23,225 bases of DNA, taken from Plantago elongata. Taxonomy: Eukaryota > Streptophyta > Magnoliopsida > Lamiales > Plantaginaceae. Within the stretch, counting starts at the first letter, position 1. Each line of letters begins with the position of its first letter. Both the position numbers and the translations under genes were made by a program. The stretch spans positions 1 through 23,225 of the forward strand of contig JAYMSP010002624.1 of NCBI GenBank assembly GCA_036897095.1, read 5' to 3'. Below the pieces are notes generated by a model. It saw only the letters and a program-made list of their open reading frames with translations, did no database searches and had not been told where the DNA came from. Positions 9,421-17,690 of the stretch are shown piece after piece.

Positions 9421-10077
9421 CTAGTTGCATACTTTGTAGGCTTTGCTATTCATAGAATAACCAAGAAATATACCTACATCAGCCTTTGATTGAAATGTTC
9501 TCAAGTATTCTTTCCCATTGTTAAGAACAAAACATCTACAACCGAACACCCTCAAATGTTTGATATTAGGGGGTCTACCAACCAAAAGCTCATAGGGAGT
9601 TTTGTCATGGTGTTTGTTTATCAAACATCTATTCTGAGTGTAGCATGCTGCATATACATCTTCAACCCAATAAATATCACTTATTTCAGTGTCAGCTAGC
9701 ATTTTCCTTGCATCTTCTTTAAGGGTCCTATTCTTCCTTTCAACATCACCATTTTGTTGTGGTGTTCTTACTGAAGATAGTTGGTGTTGTATACATTTGC
9801 AGGTACAAAACTCTTTTATATACTGATTGACAAATTGAGTACCATGGTTTGTCCTGATTACTTATACCTTGTCATTTTTCATGACTTCAAGCTTGTTCAG
9901 CAAGTTTGGCATCTCCACCCTAGCATCAGATTTTTGTTTCAGAAAGACAACTCAGTTAAACCTAGAGAAGTCATCTATAAGAACTAGACCATACTTCTTG
10001 CCTGCATAACTAGTTACAAATGATTCAAAAAGATCCATATAATAGTTGCATTGGTCTAACACAAGAATGTCTGGTTT
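9421..10077 (-). pseudogene. Element A integrase core, two in-frame stops
   Basis: One frame on minus covers the DDE core: YYMDLFESF holds the first Asp, SYAGKKYGLVLIDDFSR follows, then IRTNHGTQF, then TPQQNGDVERKNR with the catalytic Glu, then YELLVGRPPNIKHLRVFGC and FLGYSMNSKAYKV. The second catalytic position is Asn (NHG) rather than Asp. A TGA follows DDFSRFN and a TAA follows MKNDKV, so the frame is otherwise continuous but cannot yield protein. Integrase inserts the cDNA copy into host DNA. Confidence 0.88.
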
Positions 10078-10081
10078 TGGA

Positions 10082-10262
10082 CTTGAAAGAAATTTTGGAT
10101 TGTTTCCCTAATTAACAAGCAGAGCAGACACCATCCTTTCTGAATGTTGTTTAAGGTAATCCAACCACTAACTCTTTCTTGGCAAGTTTGTTCAAAGTTT
10201 TGAAATTCAAGTGACTCATTCTTTTGTGCAATAACCAGTGTTCTTCAGTGTGACCTGATTGA
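10082..10262 (-). pseudogene. Element A GAG-pre-integrase / integrase zinc-binding region
   Basis: On minus the text EEHWLLHKRMSHLNFKTL is followed by a Leu/Lys-rich stretch and, after a frame change, GVCSAC and GKQSKISFKS. The two His and two Cys of the HHCC zinc-binding site can be seen. The position directly before the integrase core is as expected. Confidence 0.8.
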
Positions 10263-10660
10263 CTCACCATGAGACATTTTTCAGTTTTGACAGATGTCTA
10301 ATCAGCGACATATAGACTTCCTTTCCGCTTAGCAACCTAGTCTGTCTGCTTTGACTCATTGTCAATCAATTTGCAGAACTTGGATTTGATTTTCATTGAA
10401 TATCCCCTATCTGCAAACTAGCTCATGCATAGAAGATTGTATTTTCAAACCTTTAACATGTAATACGCCAGAGATCGTAAGGGACCCCAATTTGACGTTG
10501 CCAAATTCTATAGAAGGATATAATGCTCCTCCAGCAAACCTAATATATGGTCATGTGTTACATATTTTGTAATCAACCAAGTTTGCTTTGTCTCTTGTCA
10601 TGTGCTTCTGCATCCACTATCAAATAGCCATTGAGCCTTAGTCCATGATGTGTTTTGCAC
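10263..10660 (-). pseudogene. Element A aspartic protease remnant
   Basis: On minus AQWLFDSGC is readable, with the catalytic Asp-Ser-Gly at 10613-10621. Short stretches such as RDKANLVDYK, IRFAGGALYPSIEFGNVKLGS and SGVLHV then appear in alternating frames with stops. This is the retropepsin that cuts the polyprotein in copia elements. Broken by frameshifts. Confidence 0.75.
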
Positions 10661-11438
10661 AAAACAAGAAACAGGAGTTAGGTTCGTGCTTCCGAAATAC
10701 TTAAACTAAACACTCTTCCTGTGGGAATCCATTTTTGAATGAATCTTTTTGGATTAGGTTTTTGTCTACTTAGAACATAAGGAGGAATCATAGAATCATC
10801 GGATCTTAGATCGATTTTCCTTCTTGGTGTGTTCCTTGGTGTTCCTCGTGGTGGCTTCAGAGACTTGTCAGGTTTCTAAGATTGCTTAGCTTAGTCTTCC
10901 TGGCCAAGTTCCTTCTAGCCCTAGCATTCAGATTTTCAGTGGCTTGGGATTGTTTCCACTTCTGATAATTGCTATAAGCAATTCTAGCTTTCCACCATCG
11001 CTCTTGTCCTTCCTTATATTGTTGCATTAGGACCTTTCCGATAGCCAATACCATTTTGAGCACCATTTACTTTCTGAACATAATTTTCAGTAGCCTCACT
11101 AGTTTCTGCATCATCCCTATATCCATAGAATGGTACAGTAGGATATACACTTAAATCGGCAATGCTTCCCTTCCTATTGATACAACATTGTGGATGATCA
11201 CATGTTAAAGGATCATGTTTCTTTTTAGAAACTTTTCCACATGTTTCTATGGGACTTGTTGTTCCTTCAAATGTTTGGTCGCAACAGCTTTGCCTTTGTC
11301 AAGAACCTTAGCTTTCTTACCAATGCTATAGGTTTCTTGAGAACCTTTCTGTTGACTTTTTACAAAGGTCAACCTTCCATCACTCTTTTTCAGAGGAGTG
11401 GAATTACTTGATTGGGCGTCAAGTCCAAGTCCTCCTTT
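10661..11438 (-). pseudogene. Element A gag-pol junction, low-complexity and degenerate
   Basis: Coding-like text on minus in changing frames: KKSDGRLTFVKSQQKG and KAKVLDKGKAVATKH next to the gag coil, then SIADLSVYPTVPFYGYRDD and a Lys/Arg-rich stretch, then RRKIDLRSDDSMIPPY. These match the basic, poorly conserved segment that copia elements of this type have between the zinc knuckle or coiled coil and the protease. Frequent stops. Confidence 0.55.
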
Positions 11439-11855
11439 CTACGAAGGGTCTCTCAAATATGATTGAACCTCCGTGAGAGTGTCACTAGCTTTGCCAAAAG
11501 ATTTGAAAGATACTTCTTTCTTTTTGAGTTCTTCATTATCAGAAAGAAGTTTCTTCAACTTCTCATTTAGCTTATCTAAGGATAGCTCATGAGAATTTTC
11601 ATTCTCCGATATCTGGGATTTCAGATATGCTATTTCAGCGTCTTTAATCACAGATACCTTGGTCAAATTAGAAATCTCCTTTTTAAGAGTTTCTTTGCAT
11701 TCTTCCAGAAATTTGGTTTTTGACTCAGCAACCAAAAATTCGTTCTCATATTGATCAAGTTCACTCTTGACCAATTCCAAATCCTTAATGCCGTCATCAT
11801 CACTTTCATAAAACAAGAATTTTGATATGTTTATTACCTCATCAACATAAGGCAT
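11439..11855 (-). pseudogene. Element A gag C-terminal coiled coil
   Basis: An uninterrupted 138-residue frame rich in Glu, Lys, Leu and Ser with heptad character (LEECKETLKKEISNLT, LDKLNEKLKKLLSDNEEL). It follows the acidic segment downstream of the zinc knuckle, where Sirevirus-type gag proteins carry such a coil, presumably for particle assembly. The first Met shown may not be a true start; this is probably internal to gag-pol. Confidence 0.65.
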
Positions 11856-12322
11856 TCTTCAATGTTGGAGATGTCAGGACCTACAATCTCAACAACTCCA
11901 CATATATCATTCTTCTTTAGGCCAAAATCAATAACATCAGTAGTTATCCCGCATGATTCTGGTGATGCTATTGTTGAATCTTATGAATCCTCACTTTCAG
12001 AGTCTGACTAAATATCCAGGGCATCAAGTTGAATTTGGATGTTCTTTCTCTCTTCAGTGAGCAATGCCCTCTGAGTTCTCTTGAATGTTCTTCTCTCCTT
12101 TTTGTCACCCGTCTTAAGCTTGTTAAAAGCAGGACAATCACGTTTGAACTGATCAAGTTTCTGACAATAGAAGCAGATATCATTCTCAACTTCAGCAACT
12201 TCAGTACTAACGACTTCTTGCGCAGGGTTATTCAAAGAGTTGTTCATTTGGATATTCTTGTAGTGATGGTAGTTTGGGCCGAGATGCTTCTTCAACTTGC
12301 TCTTTTGCTTTTCTTCTTTCAA
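11856..12322 (-). pseudogene. Element A gag nucleocapsid with altered zinc knuckle
   Basis: The frame at 12008-12322 carries ICFYCQKLDQFKRDCP (coding bases 12134-12175). The spacing is that of a CX2CX4HX4C knuckle, but the His position is Gln (CAG), which should weaken zinc and RNA binding. Flanks are basic (KKERRTFKRTQR). An acidic stretch (SDSESEDS) and stops follow towards 11856. Confidence 0.8.
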
Positions 12323-13014
12323 TCTCTTGACTCACATATTTTTTCATGTGACACATTGCAAGAGCGTTTTCTTCATACACTTCTTTGGTATCCTTCTTTT
12401 CAGAGGTACCTTTGGTAATAGATCAACACTCTACAACTTTTCAGCCGCAGCCAAACCTCGTTGGGTTGTCTCATAGTAAATAGTGGCCAAATGTGAAAAG
12501 AGTTCCACTGGAGTGATTTGTGACATTCCCTGGTTAAAATAGAAGTACTGGTATGCTCTCAATTCTGGTTCAAGCTTCTGATGATGGTTTTCACCTTCTC
12601 AGTTCAGACACATATTTCTTCAATCAATTGCCAGTCAACTTCCGTCTTTGCATACCACAGTTTGCATTGTATATGCTCAGGTGTCGATTGAATGATGATG
12701 TTATGAGCTTGACCATCCAACATGTGTCTCTTGGCATCTTCTGATGTCCATAGTTCACGAGTTTTGTCTTCATATTCAATTTCTCCAGCAGCAACACGAC
12801 CACTATCACTAGTAGATGTATCACTACCTCCAACATCAGTGTTTCTCCGACCATCAGATACTCCAAACACTTGCTTGAGCTGTCTGATTTTGATTGGTCC
12901 TTCCTTGATGACATAGATCATCTCATCATTGATTGCTTCAAGATGCAACATCATGTTGTTCTTCCATTTCTCGTAATTTTATGGTTTAAGAACCGGAGCA
13001 TCACTCAGAGACAT
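12323..13014 (-). pseudogene. Element A gag N-terminus (DUF4219/UBN2-like), broken
   Basis: The start chosen is ATG at 13014 (MSLSDAPVLKP), about 100 bp after the primer binding site. An in-frame TAA follows after 11 codons, then NYEKWKNNMMLHLEAINDE and YVIKEGPIKI, the usual opening of plant copia gag. The text continues through ELWTSEDAKRHMLDGQAHN and DWQLIEEICV to a stop at 12604, then changes frame (VELFSHLATIYYETTQRG is readable) into the nucleocapsid. Gag packages the genomic RNA. At least one early stop and two frameshifts. Confidence 0.8.
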
Positions 13015-13111
13015 ACATGCACAATTAACACACAATTAAAATGTCCTTGGAAAGAGACAAAAACTCTACCTATCTGGGGGATCGAGGTTTATTGCAGAAG
13101 GCTTAGGAACC
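13015..13111 (-). other. Untranslated leader between PBS and gag
   Basis: About 100 bp on minus between the primer binding site and the gag ATG. No reading frame. Packaging signals would be expected here, but none can be recognised by eye. Confidence 0.5.
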
Positions 13112-13127
13112 TCCTGCTTTGATACCA
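13112..13127 (-). other. Primer binding site, initiator-Met tRNA type
   Basis: On minus, two bases (AG) after the LTR end ACCAACA, the sequence reads TGGTATCAAAGCAGGA. The first eight bases match the TGGTATCA complement of the plant initiator tRNA-Met 3' end. It fixes the 13130-15414 repeat as the 5' LTR and the element as minus-stranded. Confidence 0.88.
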
Positions 13128-13998
13128 CTTGTTGGTCCAGATAAAGACAAAGGAAAAGACTAGAGGGGAGGGGGGGTGGATAGTCTTTTCAAACTTTCAT
13201 CGATAAATAATCTTTCTTAGAAACTGGGAGGTTTCTGATACTTAGATTCAGAGAGCGGAAGACTTTAAGTGATAGGTAAACGTGATTGTGCTTAACAGTA
13301 ATAATGTGTGTGTGAATAATGCTGGAAAGTAAATACACTAAAGTAAATAACACACCAGATTATAGTGGTATCTGGAGGTGGCGTAATCCTCCAACTAATC
13401 CACTAAGCCTTTCTGAGACCTGGAATTCACTAGAACAGACAATTTGGTTTACCTTACAATAAGTCATATTGTTAGATCTCTACAAACAAATGGTTCCCAA
13501 TCAAATTTTCCGACTGAGTTTTTCCCTAGCTCCTCGAGCCAAGTATTTCTTGTACTCAAGATAACCTTGGAGCTTTTCCTTGATCTCCCAAACCAAGTAC
13601 TTCCTGTACTCCACGCCTTGATGGTGTTGGTTATATGTTGATTATCAGGTAAGCTTTTCTTATAACTTTTCAGCCATATTTTGCAAAGAGCTTTAAGAGA
13701 TTACACTACTTAATATACTTACTCAGTATATATGGTAGGTTCTCCTTACTGACCCAAGTAATTGGTATCCTTATGGAGAATGAGTTTCAGAAAGGGTAAT
13801 TGAAAGTTCAACTCTTTTTCACCAATAACAATCTCTTGTTATAGGTTCAGGACACTTAGAACTACTAGAGATTCTTTGAGCTTGTTAGTCGCAACAGAAA
13901 GCTTGGATAATGGTACTATGAATGCTTGAGAGAATACTCGCTTGATATGTAAATATGAGCGTAGTTCGTGTGGGTATTTCTCAACTTCTAAGTGGTGA

Positions 13999-14006
13999 TA
14001 TTTATA
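13999..14006 (-). promoter_or_regulatory. LTR TATA box of element A
   Basis: On minus TATAAATA in the context CATCTATAAATATCACC, about 870 bp before the U5 end. This is a good candidate for the core promoter dividing U3 from R. The 3' LTR copy reads TATTAATA at this place. Confidence 0.55.
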
Positions 14007-14689
14007 GATGAATTTGAAAGTCATTCGAATAGTATCCGTTAGACCTTCTTAGAATTCTCCGTTGATATCTCGAAATGAGTACTCAGAAGTCCCTTTCTCA
14101 TTTTTCAGAGATGACTATGCTTTGATCAACTTCTCAGCCGGTGCATTTAATGCACTGTACTATTTCTTGTCATGTATTCTCAACGAACACATGAGCCTTT
14201 TTGAAAGCTAGCATGCTCCTTGACTCGATGATGCCATACGTTCAAAGACATGTTTATGTATAAGACCATCTCTAATCGACGCATCGCGCACCCACGTCGT
14301 GAGACACGACGCGCCGCTACGCGTCCATTGGTTCCGGAATGACGCGTCATTACATACCGCGCCATTGCATGGCGCGGTGTAAATGCTTGGCAGACGCAGG
14401 CGCGCGATGCGTCCATTGGAGACGGTCTTATACATAAACATGTTTCTGAACATATGACATCATTGAGTCAAGGAGCATGCTAGCTTTCAGAAAGACTCAT
14501 GTGTCCGTTGAAACTACGTGGCAAGAAATAGTACAGTGCATTAAATGCACCGACTGAGAAGTCGATCAAAGCATAGTCCTCTCTGAAAAATGAGAAAGGG
14601 ACTTTTAAGTACTCATTTCGAGATATCAACGGATTGACTTTTGAGAAGGTTTAACGGATACTATTCGAATGACTTTCAAATTGATCTAT
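14004..14689. repeat. Large imperfect inverted repeat of LTR sequence (hairpin)
   Basis: Arm 1 (14004-14263) is ordinary LTR sequence. Arm 2 (14428-14689) is the reverse complement of the same 260 bp with scattered differences. The 164 bp between them are a small element with terminal inverted repeats. Arm 1 starts inside the LTR TATA box and ends at the insertion site, so the copied part is the promoter-proximal U3. Arm 2 keeps several states shared with the 3' LTR that arm 1 has lost. Confidence 0.88.
14264..14427. mobile_element. 164-bp GC-rich MITE-like unit at hairpin loop
   Basis: Its 26-bp ends (GACCATCTCTAATCGACGCA... and, inverted, GACCGTCTCCAATGGACGCA...) differ at only 3 positions. 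It is flanked by TAA on the left and TTA on the right, that is, by inverted rather than direct copies, because the right flank is the inverted LTR arm. It holds a perfect 9-bp stem around a 3-base loop (CCGCGCCAT/ATGGCGCGG, 14357-14377). It is much richer in GC and CpG than everything around it. Confidence 0.75.
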
Positions 14690-15174
14690 GTTTTTCAATT
14701 TTTTTAAAACTTTTTTATGTTTAGTCCAATTTCAAACGTGAACGAAAAATATAAATGTAAAAAATATATAAAAATTACCAACGAATTTGTCTCTTCGAGA
14801 TCTACGAATAGAGACCACTCTCGACTATTTTTGGATCATCCCATCTCGAACTCATTTTCTCTCTCAATTAAACTTAAAATTGTAAAACAACCTCTAAAAA
14901 CACAATTGTATTAATTTCGACTTCTAAACACTATTATAATATATTAAATATGTTTTTAGCAATTTTTTTTTTTAATTTTGAACCTTAATAAATTGTAAAA
15001 CAACTTTAAAAAATATAATTTTATTCATTTCAACATCTAAGCACTCTTATAATATGAATAATATGTAAATAAAAAATTAAAAAATAAAAAAAATTAAAAA
15101 ATTTCATGACGTAGCGACAACGCGTCACCATTGTCGAAAAAACGCGCGACGACGCATCACCATTTAAGATGCCC
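14264..15174. mobile_element. 911-bp PIF/Harbinger-like non-autonomous insertion in the 5' LTR
   Basis: Comparison with the 3' LTR gives the empty site TGTATAATATTTGC; here the same site is split with TAA on both sides (14261-14263 and 15175-15177). The ends are GACCATCTCTAAT on the left and, reverse-complemented, GGGCATCTTAAAT on the right. A 3-bp TAA/TTA duplication with such ends fits PIF/Harbinger (Tourist-like) elements. The interior holds a 164-bp TIR-bounded unit, an inverted LTR fragment (14428-14689), an AT-rich stretch (14690-15100) and repeated GACGCGTC/GACGCATC words near the ends. No transposase is encoded. Confidence 0.75.
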
Positions 15175-15414
15175 TAATACTTGCATTATACACTATGCTT
15201 TTTGGACATAGTCTATCTGAGGTGGCTAACCCTTATGTCTTCATCAAACTTGTGCAATCTTCAGTCTTCAAATCTTCGATAAAAATCCATTGCTAGGATC
15301 CTTCTTCATGGCCTTCTTTTACAATGTTCGAGTAAACTAAGAGTACTAATCACCTTCTGTATTAAAGATAAGTTACACGGTGATTGATAAAAATACTAAC
15401 AGATATTCCTAACA

Positions 15415-15992
15415 GCCTCTCTCCTCCATCTCCTTTCCAACCAAAACTCATCAACGAATAAAAAAGTAAGAGATGACATGATCTATATCATATATCGCTA
15501 TATCATATTATCGATCTCACTTTGAGCTTCATATTGATATATAAATATTTTTGGAATTCGAGGTGATGGCGGTGATATTGATCGGAAAACTGGTCGGAAT
15601 TGGTTGTCGAATTTCCCGACGTTACGTCTGCTACTATGATGGATGTTCCAAACGATACCGAATATAGATCTGTTTACAGAGAACCAAGCCGCGAATTCGA
15701 GTGACACTGACAAGAAAGAGTCTAACTATTTCAGCCAACCCAAGTTAGTTGTTGAAATCTCCAATTTAAGGGGTGTGATTTCGACTCAGTATGATTTCAA
15801 TAGTTGAAAATCAATTGGCTTCCAATTTACGTCTACCAACTATTTGATGATGATATAGGTGTAAATCGTACGAATTTCTAGCTGGTACAACTTGAGATTC
15901 AGGTCTGGAAGTGTTCTGTTGCAGTTGCTTCTCTGTGTCGATGGTTGAATTTCAATCTCACACAAATCTTGCTATATCAGATCTAATCCAGG
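15415..15992. other. Unassigned sequence between element A and gypsy LTR
   Basis: 578 bp that match no other part of the window. It starts with a CT-rich stretch (GCCTCTCTCCTCCATCTCC) that looks like a 5' untranslated region, followed by AT-rich sequence; a 71-codon minus frame (15498-15713) has no recognisable content. It may be the old target DNA into which both elements inserted, or part of an unrecognised repeat. Confidence 0.4.
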
Positions 15993-16454
15993 TGTCACGA
16001 GCCTTACCTTTAGTTAAGCTTGTAACAAGATTTTCAAGAACAAGTAGAAGAAAAAGCTGGAAGTTTTATGCGAAAGGGAGGATAATATTAGACGAATATT
16101 GAGAGAGAACTATTGCTTCAATACTATTTCATTGCTTGCATAGCAATACCCCAAATGGGTAATACAAATAGCATGTCTGCTGAAATAAAGGACAACAAAA
16201 TAAAGATTAAATTCTAAATTATGACAGTGATGACGAAAGCAAATGCCCTGATGTTGCGTTGATTATTAAGCTGAAAAACAGTACTAACAATCCTTCTTGT
16301 ACTTGGAGTATCAGTGAGCGTTAGATTAAACACCATGATCAACGATGGTGATCATCTCTTATGTTTCAGGTTGTGAGTCATTTGGCTTATCCTCTGCAGT
16401 AGTCTCTTCCCTGATTACACCTTGCGTAATAGCCAAATGAGGACTAATCGTGAC
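15993..16454 (-). repeat. 3' LTR of element B (462 bp)
   Basis: The ends form a perfect 8-bp inverted repeat: TGTCACGA on plus at 15993-16000 and TCGTGACA at 16447-16454. On minus it begins TGTCACGATTAG directly after a G-rich purine tract. No second copy is present in the window; it is identified by its ends, the adjacent PPT and its position after pol. Confidence 0.8.
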
Positions 16455-17690
16455 ATTGCCCCCTCCTTCAGTCGATTCGTCTCCACTGGAATCGAAATTG
16501 GGAAATTATTTCTTCATAAACGAGTAATCTTCCCAGGTAGCTTTTTCCTGCGACGAATTAGTCCAGTGAATGAGCACTTGCACCACAACTGGATTCTTCC
16601 TTGGGATAATTCATCGTTCAAGAATCTAAAGTGGGTAGACCTTGAACTGACCTTCATTGTCAATCAACAGAAGCCCTGGTGAAGGTATGTACTTGTCGCT
16701 AATTTTCCTCTCCAATAGAGCAAGATGAAACACTGGATGTATTTTTACTTCCTTTTGGAAATTGAAGTTTGTATGCAACTGAACCCACCTTCTGTAGAAT
16801 GGTGTAAGGACCATAGTATTTAGAACTCAGCTTTTGGTTTCTTCTTAGAGCCACTGAACTCTACCTGTAAAGTTGTAGCTTAAGATAAACTTGATCTCGT
16901 ACTTCGAAGCTCCTCTCACTTCTATGCTTGTTTGCATAATACTGCATTCTTCTTTGAGCCTCAACCATGTTTTCCTTCAGAGTTTGCTGCACCTTAGTCC
17001 TAGTTTCCATCCACTGAGTTATGTCTGCTTAGCTTGAAGGCAAGTATGGCCAATAGATAATTGAGAAGGCTCATATCCATAGAAGGCCTTAAAGGGTGAA
17101 CATTTCAAAGCTGAATGGAAATTGTTATTATACGAGTGTTCAGCTAATGAAAGCCACTTCATCCATCTCTTTGGGTGTTGACTAGTCATGCACCGTAGAT
17201 AATCTTCCAAACACTGATTGACCCTCTCAGTTTGTCCATCAGACTGTGGGTGATAAGCAGTGGAGATGTTCAATTGAGTTTCCATATTCTTAAATAATTC
17301 CTTCATAAAATGTTTGTGAACACCTTGTCTCTGTCTGATACTATGCTAATAGGCATACCATGTAATTTATAAACAATATCCTAGAACACCTTAGCCACCT
17401 GTTCAGCTGACAATGGATGGGAGAGTGGTATGAAATGCCCATACTTTGTGAACCTATCAACCACCACCAGAATTGTGTCCTTCCCTTCAGATTTAGGAAG
17501 ACCTTCTATGAAGTTCATGCTAATGTGAGACCATGCCTGATCAGGAATTTCCAAAGGTTGTAACAATCCAGGATAGGCTGCATTGTCACATTTGTTCAGT
17601 TTGCAGATATCACAAGCTCTCACGAAATTCAATATGCCAGACTTCATATTTTTCCAGAAAATAGAGTGATTTAGCCCTTTGATATGTTAC
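16359..17690 (-). pseudogene. Element B gypsy integrase plus chromodomain, degenerate
   Basis: On minus the first readable text is HIKGLNHSIFWKNMKSGI and CDICKLNKC (integrase zinc-binding region, its start lost at 17690), then WSHISMNFIEGLPKS and VVVDRFTKYGHFIPL (first catalytic Asp nearby). Next comes STAYHPQSDGQTERVNQCLE with the catalytic Glu, then WLSLAEHSYNNNFH and FYGYEP. After frame changes come QRRMQYYANKHR, HPVFHLALLERKISDKY, and a chromodomain-like end with VVQVLIHWTNSSQEKATWED. In-frame TAG, TGA and TAA codons interrupt the chromodomain part. The frame continues through the PPT into the LTR and stops at 16359. Chromodomains steer chromovirus integration towards heterochromatin. Confidence 0.85.
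16455..16468 (-). other. Polypurine tract of element B
   Basis: On minus GAAGGAGGGGGCAA directly abuts the LTR start TGTCACGA. The pol frame runs through it, reading GGGNVT across the PPT-LTR border, a usual arrangement in plant chromoviruses. Confidence 0.8.

Larger units (their letters stand above)
1..15414 (-). mobile_element. Element A: near-complete Ty1-copia (Sirevirus-like) LTR retrotransposon
   Basis: The two ends of this span carry the same long direct repeat (1-1412 and 13130-15414). On the minus strand the right-hand copy is followed by an initiator-Met primer binding site, then gag, protease, integrase, RT and RNase H in copia order, then an accessory region and the second LTR. 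Integrase upstream of RT defines Ty1-copia. The gag N-terminus, coiled-coil gag tail and RT wording resemble Sirevirus-type elements; that lineage call is family recognition, not a computed tree. Every coding part carries stops or frameshifts, so the copy is dead. By eye I counted about 19 differences over the first 215 or so aligned LTR bases, which points to an old insertion. The left LTR terminus and its target duplication lie outside the window. Confidence 0.9.
13130..15414 (-). repeat. 5' LTR of element A, split by a nested insertion
   Basis: On plus it begins TGTTGGTCCAG and ends ATTCCTAACA (TG...CA ends). Without the nested 914 bp (14264-15177) it is about 1371 bp, and it lacks 79 bp that the 3' LTR retains at 1230-1308, so the full LTR was about 1450 bp. 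Near its U5 end is a G-rich run on plus (7 G at 13170-13176). The same start recurs at 23129. Confidence 0.9.
15993..17690 (-). mobile_element. Element B: 3' end of a Ty3-gypsy chromovirus
   Basis: On minus, integrase and chromodomain text leads into a G-rich purine tract and a 462-bp LTR. The upstream part is cut off at 17690 by the LTR of element C. The five bases before the LTR on plus are CCAGG, a possible target duplication whose partner lies beyond the window. Confidence 0.85.

Noticed and set aside
13112..13127. tRNA gene fragment
   Set aside because: Only the part complementary to the tRNA 3' end is present, directly after the LTR, so it is a primer binding site.
14180..14453. Two overlapping minus frames rich in Arg and Ala
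   Set aside because: They span the hairpin loop and both arms; the unusual composition comes from the GC-rich MITE unit.
15498..15713. 71-codon minus frame in the unassigned island
   Set aside because: Short, no motif, no support from context. A host exon is possible but not supported.
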